64,000 nt of DNA, from positions 496,001 to 560,000 of the forward strand of contig JANPZW010000008.1 of the NCBI GenBank assembly GCA_024707385.1, read 5' to 3'. The notes beneath the pieces are model-generated. The model did no database searches. It was given only the letters and a program-made list of their open reading frames with translations, and was not told where the DNA came from. Positions 1-9,397 of this stretch are shown here, in pieces. The stretch's first letter is position 1; each line of letters starts with the position of its first letter. A program made the translations under genes and the position numbers. The stretch comes from Cellvibrionaceae bacterium (GTDB lineage: Bacteria; Pseudomonadota; Gammaproteobacteria; Pseudomonadales; Cellvibrionaceae).

Positions 1-650
1 GCATGTGCCGCACCGGAGTGCCGCTGCTGGGAATCAATCGCGGCCGGCTGGGTTTTCTGACCGACATAATGCCGGAGGAGATCGAGCGCAAAGTGGGCGC
101 GGTGCTGGAAGGCCGCTATCTGTCCGAGGACCGCTTCCTGCTCGATTGTCATGTCTATCGCGCCGGTCAATTGATGAGCTCCGGCACCGCTCTGAATGAT
201 GTGGTGCTGCATCCAGGTGAATATATCCGCATGATCGAGTTCGAGTTATATATCGACAACGAATTCGTTTACCGCCAGCGCTCCGACGGTCTCATCATTT
301 CCACCCCCACTGGCTCCACCGCCTATGCTTTGAGTGTCGGCGGACCCATTATGCATCCCGGCCTTGATGCCATAGTCGTGGTACCCCTCAACCCCCATAC
401 CCTCAGCAGCCGTCCCATAGTGGTTCAAGGCGATGCGGAAATCCGCGTGGTGGTGGGTGATCAGCGGGACATACGCCCGCATGTCACCTGTGATGGCCAG
501 ACCCATCAGGTGACCACCGTCGACGACGAGATAGTGGTGCGCAAGAAGCCGGAAAAACTGCGACTGATTCATCCAGAGGACCATGACTTCTACGAAATCT
601 GCCGCAATAAACTCGGCTGGGCGTCCCACTCGGGCAATGGTTTCAACTGA
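1..650 (+). CDS. nadK: NAD kinase, C-terminal part (5' end cut by window)
   Basis: ATP-dependent phosphorylation of NAD+ to NADP+ in the cytoplasm. The visible part carries the family block LLGINRGRLGFLTD near its start, then NDVVLHPG, the SDGLIISTPTGSTAYALSVGGPI substrate-binding region and the CDGQ motif near the C-terminus. The N-terminal GGDG phosphate-binding motif lies upstream of the window. The reading frame is open from base 3 and the ATG there is probably internal. The next gene starts 9 bp downstream on the same strand, so nadK and the phosphoesterase are probably cotranscribed. Family assignment is firm; only the true start is unknown. Confidence 0.95.
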   Translation, partial: MCRTGVPLLGINRGRLGFLTDIMPEEIERKVGAVLEGRYLSEDRFLLDCHVYRAGQLMSSGTALNDVVLHPGEYIRMIEFELYIDNEFVYRQRSDGLIISTPTGSTAYALSVGGPIMHPGLDAIVVVPLNPHTLSSRPIVVQGDAEIRVVVGDQRDIRPHVTCDGQTHQVTTVDDEIVVRKKPEKLRLIHPEDHDFYEICRNKLGWASHSGNGFN

Positions 651-659
651 GGCGGTGAT

Positions 660-1631
660 ATGAGCCTGGGGCGAGAGGGCTGGCGGGGTTACGACATCAT
701 TGGCGATGTGCACGGGTGCGCCAATACTCTGGAAAAACTCCTGCAGAAAATGGGTTATGAGCGCTGTGACGGCGTCTATTGTCATCCCGACCGGCAGGCG
801 GTTTTTCTCGGCGACGTAGTGGATCGAGGGCCGCATATCCGCGAAGCCCTGTATCTTGTCAAGGATATGGTCGACCGCGGCAGCGCCAGGTGCATCCTCG
901 GCAATCACGAATTCAATGCCATCTGTTACACCACGCCGGCGCCGGAGCACTCCGAGCAGGGGCATGTGCGCGCCCACACTCCCCGTCACAACCGCCTGAT
1001 TGCCGAGACACTGGAGCAGTTCGCCTGTCATCCGGAAGAGTGGCGCATGTTTCTCGACTGGTTCAAAACCCTGCCGCTGTTTCTGGAGATGCCCGGCTTC
1101 CGCGTGGTGCACGCCTGCTGGGACCAGGGTTTGATCGACGAATATAAGGCGCGTTACGGCGACAATCTGCTGCGCGACGAACTGATCCTGGAGTCCATGG
1201 AAGCGCACAGCTTTGCCGGGCGTGTATTCGATCGCCTGACACGCGGCACCGACATTTCGCTACCAAGGGGAACGTCTATCGTCGGTCGCGACGGTTTCGT
1301 GCGCGAATCTTTCCGCACCAAGTTCTGGGCGCGAAATCCCCAGACCTACCGGGATGTCGTATTCCAACCCGATCCTCTGCCGGAGGATATAGCCGACCGT
1401 CCGCTGTCGGCGCGGGAGAGCGAACAACTGCTCAGTTACGGCGTCAACGAGCCTCCCGTTTTCGTCGGCCATTATTGGTTGCAGGGCAGCCCCAAACCCT
1501 TGCGCAGCAACGTGGCCTGCCTCGATTACAGCGCGGTGAAGTTCGGCCGTCTGGTCGCCTATCGCTTTGATGGCGAACGTAAACTGTCGGCGGATAAGTT
1601 TGTCTGGGTGTACGTAGATCCCGAGAGCTGA
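660..1631 (+). CDS. Calcineurin-like metallophosphoesterase (PPP/Ap4A-hydrolase type)
   Basis: A 323-residue cytoplasmic protein with the bimetal phosphoesterase signature in order: GDVHG (residues 15-19), GDVVDRG (about 50), GNHE (about 80), and later metal-binding histidines in VVHACWD and FVGHYW. This set is shared by PPP-type protein phosphatases and diadenosine tetraphosphatase-like enzymes. The sequence does not settle whether the substrate is a phosphoprotein or a dinucleotide. It follows nadK by 9 bp, which hints at nucleotide metabolism, but that is inference. Catalytic residues look intact. Confidence 0.88.
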   Translation: MSLGREGWRGYDIIGDVHGCANTLEKLLQKMGYERCDGVYCHPDRQAVFLGDVVDRGPHIREALYLVKDMVDRGSARCILGNHEFNAICYTTPAPEHSEQGHVRAHTPRHNRLIAETLEQFACHPEEWRMFLDWFKTLPLFLEMPGFRVVHACWDQGLIDEYKARYGDNLLRDELILESMEAHSFAGRVFDRLTRGTDISLPRGTSIVGRDGFVRESFRTKFWARNPQTYRDVVFQPDPLPEDIADRPLSARESEQLLSYGVNEPPVFVGHYWLQGSPKPLRSNVACLDYSAVKFGRLVAYRFDGERKLSADKFVWVYVDPES

Positions 1632-1645
1632 GAGCAGAATTAAAT

Positions 1646-2512
1646 ATGGCCATGATGAAATTGTGCAGCTTTGCACCTGGGCAGAACCTCGCGCCGGTGC
1701 GCGACCATCTGGACGCCCAGGGGCTGCCCTATGAAATGCGTGAGGCCAATGGCGCCGCAGAGCTTTGGATTGACGACCGCCATCTGGAGGCGGCTGCCGG
1801 CGTGCTGGACCAATTCACTCAGCGCGGACCGGCAAGCCCGGCTGGGTCGCGCCGGACCCTGGCGCTGGCCATTCTGCGCACCTGGCCAGTCAGCCTTGCC
1901 ACCGTTGCGCTCGGCATCGCCGGCTACCTTGTGGTCTGGCTGGCGCCTATGTGGGTCGGCACATTCACCTTTACCAAGGTGACGTTTTATTTCAGCTACA
2001 CCGCGGCGGCAAGTGCGGCCCAAACCTATTGGGTGGAGCACCAGTGGTGGCGCTTGATTACCCCCACGTTCCTGCACTTTGGGATATGGCATGTGTTGTT
2101 CAACAGCATGGCCTTATGGGAGTTGGGGCGACGTTTGGAGTTTATTTTGCCGCGGCATATTTACGGATTGGTGCTGCTGCTCACCGCCGTGGCGGCCAAT
2201 CTGCTGCAGCACATGCTGCCAGGGTCCAACGTTTTCGGCGGCCTGTCCGGCGTGGTCTTTGGCCTGTTTGGCGTGATTGTTGTTCTTTACCGCCGCACCG
2301 GATCGCCAGTTTTGAATCTGCCCCGCGGACTCTATATTCTTGCGCTGGTTTCGCTAGTGGTCGCGCCCTTCGTGCTGGAGAGCCTGTTCAACACCCATGT
2401 GGCGAACGGTGCCCATATCGGTGGGCTGCTGGCCGGGCTTGCACTGGGTGTGGTGCTGCCGGTCCGCATGATTAGACGACTGCCTGGAGAGGCTTCTCCG
2501 ACTTACCCATAA
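1646..2512 (+). CDS. glpG: Rhomboid intramembrane serine protease GlpG
   Basis: A 288-residue inner-membrane protease that cleaves transmembrane substrates. An N-terminal cytoplasmic domain (about residues 1-70) has the GlpG pattern rather than that of other rhomboids. Six hydrophobic segments follow. The catalytic features are visible: Asn in HVLFNSMALWE (about 152), nucleophile Ser in GGLSGVVFGL (about 201) and His in NGAHIGGLLAG (about 256). The gene starts 14 bp after the phosphoesterase gene, on the same strand. Length and motif spacing match E. coli GlpG, but glpE/glpR are not adjacent. Confidence 0.93.
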   Translation: MAMMKLCSFAPGQNLAPVRDHLDAQGLPYEMREANGAAELWIDDRHLEAAAGVLDQFTQRGPASPAGSRRTLALAILRTWPVSLATVALGIAGYLVVWLAPMWVGTFTFTKVTFYFSYTAAASAAQTYWVEHQWWRLITPTFLHFGIWHVLFNSMALWELGRRLEFILPRHIYGLVLLLTAVAANLLQHMLPGSNVFGGLSGVVFGLFGVIVVLYRRTGSPVLNLPRGLYILALVSLVVAPFVLESLFNTHVANGAHIGGLLAGLALGVVLPVRMIRRLPGEASPTYP

Positions 2513-2535
2513 GTCCGTTTAAAAGGTGATTTGCC

Positions 2536-2805
2536 ATGAGTGAAACTCAGGTACAGGCGCTGCTAGGGGCGATGACGCCGCAGGTTTATGAGCGCTTCAA
2601 ACGCGCCGTGGAATTGCGCAAATGGCCCGACGGACGGGCCGTCTCTAGCGAACAGCTGCAAACCTGCCTGCAGGCAATCATCGCCTACGAGCATCACCAT
2701 TTACCGCCGGAGCAGCGCACCGGCTACGTACCCCCAAAAACCGAACCTTGCGCAGACGACAGTCATATCCATACGCATGAAACGCCGCTGAAGTGGCGAG
2801 AGTAA
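2536..2805 (+). CDS. DUF1315 (YeaC-like) protein
   Basis: A small 89-residue soluble protein. The N-terminal half has the DUF1315 pattern (MTPQVYERFKRAVELRKWPDG, then a C-L-Q helix), as in E. coli YeaC. The C-terminal tail is rich in His and acidic residues (DDSHIHTHET), which might bind metal. It follows glpG by 23 bp. No function is established for this family. Confidence 0.85.
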   Translation: MSETQVQALLGAMTPQVYERFKRAVELRKWPDGRAVSSEQLQTCLQAIIAYEHHHLPPEQRTGYVPPKTEPCADDSHIHTHETPLKWRE

Positions 2806-2867
2806 GCTGACCTCATTCCCCCGGACGCCCGCGATTTTGCGACGGCCATTTCACTGCCGAGACACCG

Positions 2868-5514
2868 ATGACGACACAACCCAAAACGGTTTATTTGAAA
2901 GATTACCGGCCGCCGGCCTTTCGTATTCTCACCACGGATCTGCAGTTCAAGCTGGAGCGGGAATTCACCGAGGTGAGCGCTGTGCTGCAGCTGGAGCGCC
3001 AAGGGCCCGGTAATGCGCCATTGCGGCTGGATGGGCAGGACCTGCAGCTGCGCGAACTGCGCCTGGACGGCCGGCCATTGCGTGAAGAGGAGTATCAGGT
3101 CGACGTCGAGGGTCTGACGATTTTCACCGTGCCGGACCGCTTCGAATTGAGCAGCGTGGTGCACATCGAACCGCACAAGAACACTGCTCTGGAAGGCTTG
3201 TACCAATCCCGCGGCCTCTACTGCACCCAATGTGAGGCCGAGGGTTTCCGCAAAATCACCTTCTACCTCGACCGCCCGGATGTGCTGAGTGTCTTCACCA
3301 CCACCTTGATCGCGCCGCAAGAGGGATATCCGGTGCTCCTGGCCAACGGCAATCGGGTCTCGGCCGGCACCAGCACGGATGGCACCCATTACGCGGTCTG
3401 GCACGACCCTTTCCCCAAACCGGCTTATTTGTTTGCTGTGGTGGCAGGCGACCTCGCTTGCGTTGAGGATCACTTTGTCACCGCCAGCGGCCGTGATGTC
3501 ACTTTGCAGATTTATGTGGAAGAGAAGGATCGCGACAAGTGCGACCACGCCATGGCGTCGCTGAAAAACGCCATGAAATGGGATGAAGAGATATACGGCC
3601 GTGAATACGATCTGGACATCTACATGATCGTCGCGGTGGATGATTTCAATATGGGTGCCATGGAAAACAAGGGCCTGAACATCTTCAACACCTCGTGCGT
3701 GCTCGCCAATCCGTGCACCACCACCGACACCGGATTCCAGCGGGTGGAAGGCGTGGTGGCCCACGAATATTTCCACAACTGGTCGGGCAACCGGGTGACC
3801 TGTCGCGACTGGTTTCAGCTCAGTCTGAAAGAGGGTTTTACAGTTTTTCGCGACGCGGAATTTTCCGCCGATATGGGCTCGCGTACGGTGAAGCGTGTCG
3901 AGGACGTACAGCTGCTGCGCACACTGCAGTTTGCGGAGGACGCCGGGCCCATGGCGCACCCGGTGCAGCCGCCGTCATTTATCGAGATATCCAACTTCTA
4001 CACCCTGACGATTTACGAAAAGGGTGCTGAAGTTGTGCGCATGATTCATACGCTGCTCGGGCCCGAGCTGTTTCGCCGCGGGACCGATCTCTATTTCGAG
4101 CGGCACGATGGACAGGCCGTGACCATCGAGGATTTCGTGGGCGCCATGGTGGATGTCTCCGGGCGCGACTTCCGTCAGTTTATGAACTGGTACCGCCAGG
4201 CCGGCACTCCCGTACTCAAAGTCAGCGATTTTTATGACCCGGAGCAGCGCGAATATCACCTGACATTGGCGCAGTCCACGCCGGAAGCCAAAGCGGAGGG
4301 CAAACAACCTCTGCATATTCCGGTGGCTATGGGATTGCTGGGCGAAGCAGGGGCTTTGAAGGTGAATCTGGCGGGCGAGGAGATTGCCGACCTGCCGGCC
4401 GACAACACCCACAAAGTGTTGGAGTTGGTGGGGCCGGAGCAGACTTTTGTTTTCACCGATGTACCGGAGCGGCCTGTGCCGTCTCTGTTGCGCAACTTTT
4501 TCCGCGCCGGTGAAACTGGACTACGCCTACGCAACCGCGGATTTGCTGCGCATCATGACCTCGGATGACGACGGCTTTTGTCGCTGGGATGCCGCGCAGC
4601 AACTGGGGGTAGCGAGCGTGCAGGCCAATCTGGCGGATAGCACTTGTACAGCGGATGCACTGATCAACGCCTATTCTTTGCTTTTGGACGATTCGAGCCT
4701 CGATCCCGCCCTGGTTGCACTTATGCTGGATCTACCCTCCGAGGCCTATTTGGGTGAGCAACAGGCAGTAATTGACGTCGAGGGCAACCATCGCGCGCGG
4801 CGCAGTGTGCAAAAGCAGATCGCGGTGGCTTTGGAGTCGAAACTGAGCGCGACTTATTTGCGGTGTCGCAAGGCGCTTGCCGGGCTCGAAGAAAGCGTAG
4901 ACGGAACGGCGGTGGCTCTGCGCAGTCTGAAGAACCGCTCTCTGGTGTACTTGATGTTGCTTGAGCGCGACCAATACAGGGGTTGGGCCAGCGAGCAGTT
5001 TGACCGGGCCGACAATATGACCGATGTGCTGAGCGCCATGACCACCTTGGTGCACAGCGAATTTGCCGCTTTGGCCCAGGAGAAAATACGGGTGCTTGAG
5101 GACTTTTTCTCCCGTTGGCAGCACGAGCCCCTGGTGGTGAACCAGTGGCTCTCGGTGCAGGCAGCGGACCCCAGTCCGGGTGCCTTGGCGCGGGTGCAGA
5201 CACTACTGCAATCGGCGGCGTTCGATATACGCAATCCCAATAAAGTGCGCAGCCTGATCAGCGTGTTCGCCAATCAGAACCTGACGCATTTCCACGCTGG
5301 CGATGGCAGTGGTTATGCGTTTCTGGCGGAGCAGGTGCTGCGGCTCAATCAGCAGAACCCCCAGATCGCCGCGCGCCTGTTGGCGCCGCTGACAAAATGG
5401 CGGCGGTTCGATAGTGGCAGGCAAGCCCTGATGAAAAAACAATTGGCACGGATTGCGGAGACTCAGCTTTCCAAAGACGTGTATGAAGTCGTCAATAAAT
5501 CTCTAATGGAGTGA
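2868..5514 (+). CDS. pepN: Aminopeptidase N (M1 family), frameshifted in a T5 run
   Basis: Zinc metallopeptidase that removes N-terminal residues from cytoplasmic peptides. The first frame (from 2868) contains GAMEN (about residue 262) and the zinc site HEYFHNW...E (about 298-321). It runs into a stop at 4568. The C-terminal helical domain continues in the next frame and ends at 5514. The join is at the T5 run 4497-4501: with four Ts the text reads RNFSAPVKLDY, the conserved PepN junction. Full length would be about 881 residues, normal for the family. The disruption is more likely a sequence error than a real null allele. Downstream cytochrome b561 starts 6 bp later. Confidence 0.93.
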
Positions 5515-5520
5515 TTTTTT

Positions 5521-6084
5521 ATGGCCTTCTGGCGTTCTGATGATCGGCAGTATTCGGGTTTTGCCAAACTGCTGCACTGGGGCTCTGCACTGATTGTGGT
5601 GGGTTTGTTTGCTTTGGGGTTGTGGATGGTTGATCTCAGCTACTACCACTCCTGGTATAGAACGGCACCGGACATTCATAAAAGTGTCGGTATTGCACTT
5701 GTTCTGGTGACGTTTATCCGTCTGGTCTACAGATTCTCCGTGCGTTACCCGGCGACCTTGACCAGCCATTCTAGGTTGGAGCGCTTAGCGGCCAAAGCAG
5801 TTCATGTCGCGATCTACGGCTTGTTGTTGGTGATGTTTGTGTCGGGCTACCTGATCACTACCGCCAAAGGTGAGCCGCTGGTGGTATTTGGCGGACTCAT
5901 CGAGATTCCCAGCCTGGTTTCCGGGTTCGACAATCTCGAGGATCTGGCGGGGGAGATACACGAAATCGCCGCTTTTACCTTGGTCGGCCTGGCTTTGCTG
6001 CATGCGGCGGCCGCATTGAAACATCATTTCATTGATAGAGATGAAACTTTGCTGCGTATGATCCGGCGGTCCGGCAAGGGTTAA
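5521..6084 (+). CDS. Cytochrome b561-family membrane protein
   Basis: A 187-residue inner-membrane protein with four hydrophobic segments and conserved histidines on predicted helix ends ([35 protein letters not shown]). This matches bacterial b561 diheme quinol-oxidising proteins. It lies directly upstream of a periplasmic YceI gene. The b561-YceI pairing is common in gammaproteobacteria and suggests a link to quinone or isoprenoid handling at the membrane; this is known context, not shown here. Confidence 0.9.
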   Translation: MAFWRSDDRQYSGFAKLLHWGSALIVVGLFALGLWMVDLSYYHSWYRTAPDIHKSVGIALVLVTFIRLVYRFSVRYPATLTSHSRLERLAAKAVHVAIYGLLLVMFVSGYLITTAKGEPLVVFGGLIEIPSLVSGFDNLEDLAGEIHEIAAFTLVGLALLHAAAALKHHFIDRDETLLRMIRRSGKG

Positions 6085-6158
6085 TAGAATCAAGGCTTGC
6101 GGTTCGCACAGACCGTCGGCCTCATACAATGTGCACATCAATCCACTTGGAGGAAAGC

Positions 6159-6744
6159 ATGAAAAAACAACTAGCGGGTATTTTGGCTGCGGCAGTGCTC
6201 GGTGCGACTGCACATGTCGAGGCTGCGGATTACACCATCGACACAGCGGGTGCTCACGCCTTTGTCCAGTTCCGGGTTAAGCACTTGGGTTACAGCTGGC
6301 TGTATGGCCGTTTCAACAAATTCGACGGATCTTTTACGTTTGACGAAAAAGATCCGACCAAGAACTAAAGTGGCAGTCACAGTTGATGTCACCAGTCTGG
6401 ACAGCAATCACGCCGAGCGCGACAAGCACCTGCGCAGCGCCGACTTCCTCAATACGTCCAAATTCCCCAAAGCCACCTTCGTCAGCACAGCCTATAAGTC
6501 CACTGGCGAAAAAACGGCTGAAGTCACTGGCGATCTCACCCTGCACGGTGTAACCAAGCCCATCACGATTCAGGTGGAGCATATTGGCACTGGTGCGGAT
6601 CCTTGGGGTGGATTCCGCTCCGGCTTTGAAGGGCGCGCCACCATCAAGCCCGCAGAGTGGGGCATTGGCATGGCTAAACTCGGCCCCGCTTCAGAAGAGG
6701 TGGAACTGTTTTTGACTGTGGAAGGCGTCCGTAAAGGCAAATAA
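6159..6744 (+). CDS. yceI: YceI-like periplasmic lipid-binding protein, frameshifted
   Basis: The start at 6159 has AGGA upstream and gives a signal peptide ([15 protein letters not shown]...VEA) before [25 protein letters not shown], the YceI lipocalin-like entry strand. The first frame stops at 6368. The rest ([24 protein letters not shown] and the C-terminal [14 protein letters not shown] block) is in another frame and ends at 6744. One extra base near 6366-6371 restores a normal protein of about 194 residues. The family binds long polyisoprenoids in the periplasm. Either a sequence error or a pseudogene; I favour error. Confidence 0.88.
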
Positions 6745-6763
6745 CCGGGTATTCAGCGGCAAT

Positions 6764-6797
6764 AAAAAAAGCGCTGTGTTGCCACAGCGCTTTTTTT
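6764..6797. terminator. Bidirectional rho-independent terminator
   Basis: An A7 tract, an 8-bp perfect stem (6771-6778 with 6783-6790, loop TTGC) and a T7 tract. It serves yceI on the plus strand and the convergent lipoprotein gene on the minus strand. Confidence 0.93.
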
Positions 6798-6808
6798 GCC
6801 CCGCGTTT

Positions 6809-9193
6809 TTAGCGGGTCAGTGTGACGAACTGGGTGTCTGCGCCATTCAGATCCAGGGCAGCCAGAGTATTGGTGGTCTCATCCAGCAGGAGTAGGTAGT
6901 GGAAGCTTGGATGCCTCACCATCCTGGTCGGATTGAACAACTGGCGCGGTACGCGATTGCCGTATTGATACACCACCGTGCGCTCTCCGGTGGTGAGATC
7001 CGCAGCCATGATGGCCTTGCGGCCGGTATCCAGGATCAGCGCCCGGTTGTTTGCTGTATCCATCGCAATGGCGCGCGGCATCAGCAGTGCCCCATCGTCA
7101 TCGGGAGTTGCCGACGGAGGTGAGAAATAGGTGCGGACACCGCTGGTGAGGTCTACCGCGATAACCGCATTAAGTTCGCTGTCCACACCGAGGATACGGT
7201 TGCGCTCCTTGTCCAGGGTGATCCCGCGAAGGTTAGAGAAGTCGTTGTTCCAGTCGGGCACACCGCCGCCGGACAGGAGGACGCGCGCATATTCATCGTC
7301 ATTGAGATCGAATTTGGCAATGCCATAGAGACGCCCGCTGCGGAATGCCACGTAAGTCAGACCCGCTTCCGCATCGGTCAGCATATCCATCGCGACTCCG
7401 CCGACTCCGCCGACGTTCGCCGCTTCTCTGGTTTCTACATTGAATGAAACCAGACGTCCGTTAAAGCCGTTCGCCAGGAGCAGCTTCTCATTGACCGGGT
7501 CCCAGGCGCCTCGGACCGGATCTCTCAAAATCTCATCATTCGGCCCGAGGTTGTCGATCATCGAGTTGCTCAAAACATATTTATGACCGAAGTAGAGGCT
7601 ATAGCTGAACAGGCTCGACAGCTTGGCGTCCAGTAGATATGCCTGATGGTCGCCGGCAAGAAAAATGTCGTAAGGAATACGGTTGCCGATGAAGTCCTGT
7701 TCGTCCACCGGGCCAGTAGAGACAGTGACGGTGCGCACGCCGGATTCGCCGTTGACCCGGAAAACCGCATTCTGGGTTGCGTCGAGCATATAAATGGCAT
7801 TGTCACTCGCACTGTAGGCCATGCTGGAGATCAACCGCAGCACATAAGCACCGTTTTCGGGGATTGTGTTGGATGTCAGGTAGGTCGCCTTTTTGGTTGC
7901 AACATCAATCGCCGCCACACCTGGTGCCTGCAGATCGAAGACATCGGCGTCATTCGTGTTCAAGAGAAACAGCCGCTGCCGCGCAACATCCATCTCAAGT
8001 GCGGACGGAACCCGCAAGGGGAAAGTTGTGGAGGATGCCGCTTCCTGCAGACTAAGCAGTGTGCGTTTGCCGTCGCTGACATTGATCTCGAGTACACGAG
8101 GGCTGCTTAATCCGGTGTCAAGCGCGTACAGAGTGGAAGTAGTGGGGTTGTGGGCCAGCGAAACTACCTTAGACAGAGGTGGGTTTACTCCCGTCGCCGG
8201 TTTGTCCGCGGAGGATATCAGCGTGCGCACATTTGTAGTGAAGTTGATGCTGTAGATAATTTCATTGCTGGTGGCTCTGGCCACCGGAGTGGTGGTTCCC
8301 TCGGGCAGTTCATTGCCCTCTTTGTCAAAAAACTTGGCTTGAATATCTGCCACAAAAGCCGTGTCGCCGGAAATGGTCATGGTGTCCGGGGAGTGGCGAA
8401 GATAGATATCGGAAAAATCCGGTATCACCAGAGTGCTCTGCTCGCCGGTGGTCAGGTCGACTGTCATGAATTCCGGTGTGGGGTCGGCGGCGTTATTGCG
8501 GATCTGGTACAACACTACGCGGTTGCGCGCCGTATCCAGCACCATGCTTCTTGGAGCTTTGATCTGATTGGTAGTGCCGGGCTGGGGTGAAAGCGTGGAC
8601 AGCTTGCCAGTACTCTTGTCAGCCGCAATGATCGAATTGTGTATGACATCGAGAATCAGCAGACGGTTGTTACTGCTGTCATCGAGGACTGCGCGTGGAG
8701 AAATGATATTGGGGGCGCGCTCGACAAAAATCCGGTCGATTTCACTGATACCGTCGGCGGTTTCCTCGCTGATCACCAACTCGTTGTCGCCCGGGGCGAG
8801 ATCGGCGGTATAGGTCCAGTTTGCCAGGCCATCAGCACTGCTGACGGGTTCATCGTTGATGTAGACCTGATTCACTCCATCCGTATCCACAACCACGCCT
8901 CGCAGGGTGATGCGGTCGTTTTCGGTGCGTGAATAACGCGGTGGAAAATGCACCCGCACATTGCCTTCGATGATGATTCCCGAGGAGCTGGAGCTGCTGG
9001 ATGAGCTAGAGGAACTGCTGGACGAGCTGCTGGACGAGCTTGATGCGCCGGAAGAACTTGAGCCTGAAGAGCTCGAACTAGTGGTGCCGCCGTCATTGGA
9101 GCCTTTGTTGCTGCTGCCTGAATCACAGGCCGAGAGCAGGCCCATGGAGCCGAACAGGGCGGCGAGGGCGAAACAAGAGAAAAACTTACGCAT
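6809..9193 (-). CDS. Poly-serine-linked lipoprotein with beta-propeller-like repeats
   Basis: A 794-residue secreted lipoprotein. A lipobox (LLSAC, Cys23) follows a hydrophobic signal. Residues about 38-72 are an almost pure serine linker, a hallmark of Cellvibrio/Saccharophagus-type exported proteins. An Ig-like segment follows, then repeats of the form A-x-D-x-x-x-N-R-x-L-x-L-D...I-x-A-x-D-x-x-T-G-x-R-T, which are NHL/SMP-30-like propeller blades. No catalytic domain is recognisable. It is the last gene before the terminator shared with yceI, and a 200-bp gap separates it from batD. The ligand is unknown; a cell-surface binding role is inference. Confidence 0.8.
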   Translation of the reverse strand: MRKFFSCFALAALFGSMGLLSACDSGSSNKGSNDGGTTSSSSSGSSSSGASSSSSSSSSSSSSSSSSSSSSGIIIEGNVRVHFPPRYSRTENDRITLRGVVVDTDGVNQVYINDEPVSSADGLANWTYTADLAPGDNELVISEETADGISEIDRIFVERAPNIISPRAVLDDSSNNRLLILDVIHNSIIAADKSTGKLSTLSPQPGTTNQIKAPRSMVLDTARNRVVLYQIRNNAADPTPEFMTVDLTTGEQSTLVIPDFSDIYLRHSPDTMTISGDTAFVADIQAKFFDKEGNELPEGTTTPVARATSNEIIYSINFTTNVRTLISSADKPATGVNPPLSKVVSLAHNPTTSTLYALDTGLSSPRVLEINVSDGKRTLLSLQEAASSTTFPLRVPSALEMDVARQRLFLLNTNDADVFDLQAPGVAAIDVATKKATYLTSNTIPENGAYVLRLISSMAYSASDNAIYMLDATQNAVFRVNGESGVRTVTVSTGPVDEQDFIGNRIPYDIFLAGDHQAYLLDAKLSSLFSYSLYFGHKYVLSNSMIDNLGPNDEILRDPVRGAWDPVNEKLLLANGFNGRLVSFNVETREAANVGGVGGVAMDMLTDAEAGLTYVAFRSGRLYGIAKFDLNDDEYARVLLSGGGVPDWNNDFSNLRGITLDKERNRILGVDSELNAVIAVDLTSGVRTYFSPPSATPDDDGALLMPRAIAMDTANNRALILDTGRKAIMAADLTTGERTVVYQYGNRVPRQLFNPTRMVRHPSFHYLLLLDETTNTLAALDLNGADTQFVTLTR

Positions 9194-9397
9194 TCATTTA
9201 CCTTTGGGTCCGTTGGAGCAGCACTGGGCGGCAAATTCGAAGTGATGGCCGGTCACATGATGTTATTGGACTGACGACCGCACACCCGTCAGGGCGTCTT
9301 CCGGCTATTGCAGGCTCCATTCGTTTGACCTGCGCCGGTAAAAACCGAGGCGGCATTGTACGGGCTGGCAGGATCACAACCAATAGGCTGTAGGTCA

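Noticed and set aside
2763..3959. 398-residue minus-strand open frame opposite pepN
   Set aside because: High-GC antisense shadow; the plus strand carries intact GAMEN and HExxH motifs, and the minus frame has no recognisable domain.
8961..9245. Plus-strand frame rich in Glu, Asp and Leu
   Set aside because: It is the complement of the serine-codon linker of the lipoprotein gene; codon repetition keeps it open. No start signal or homologue.
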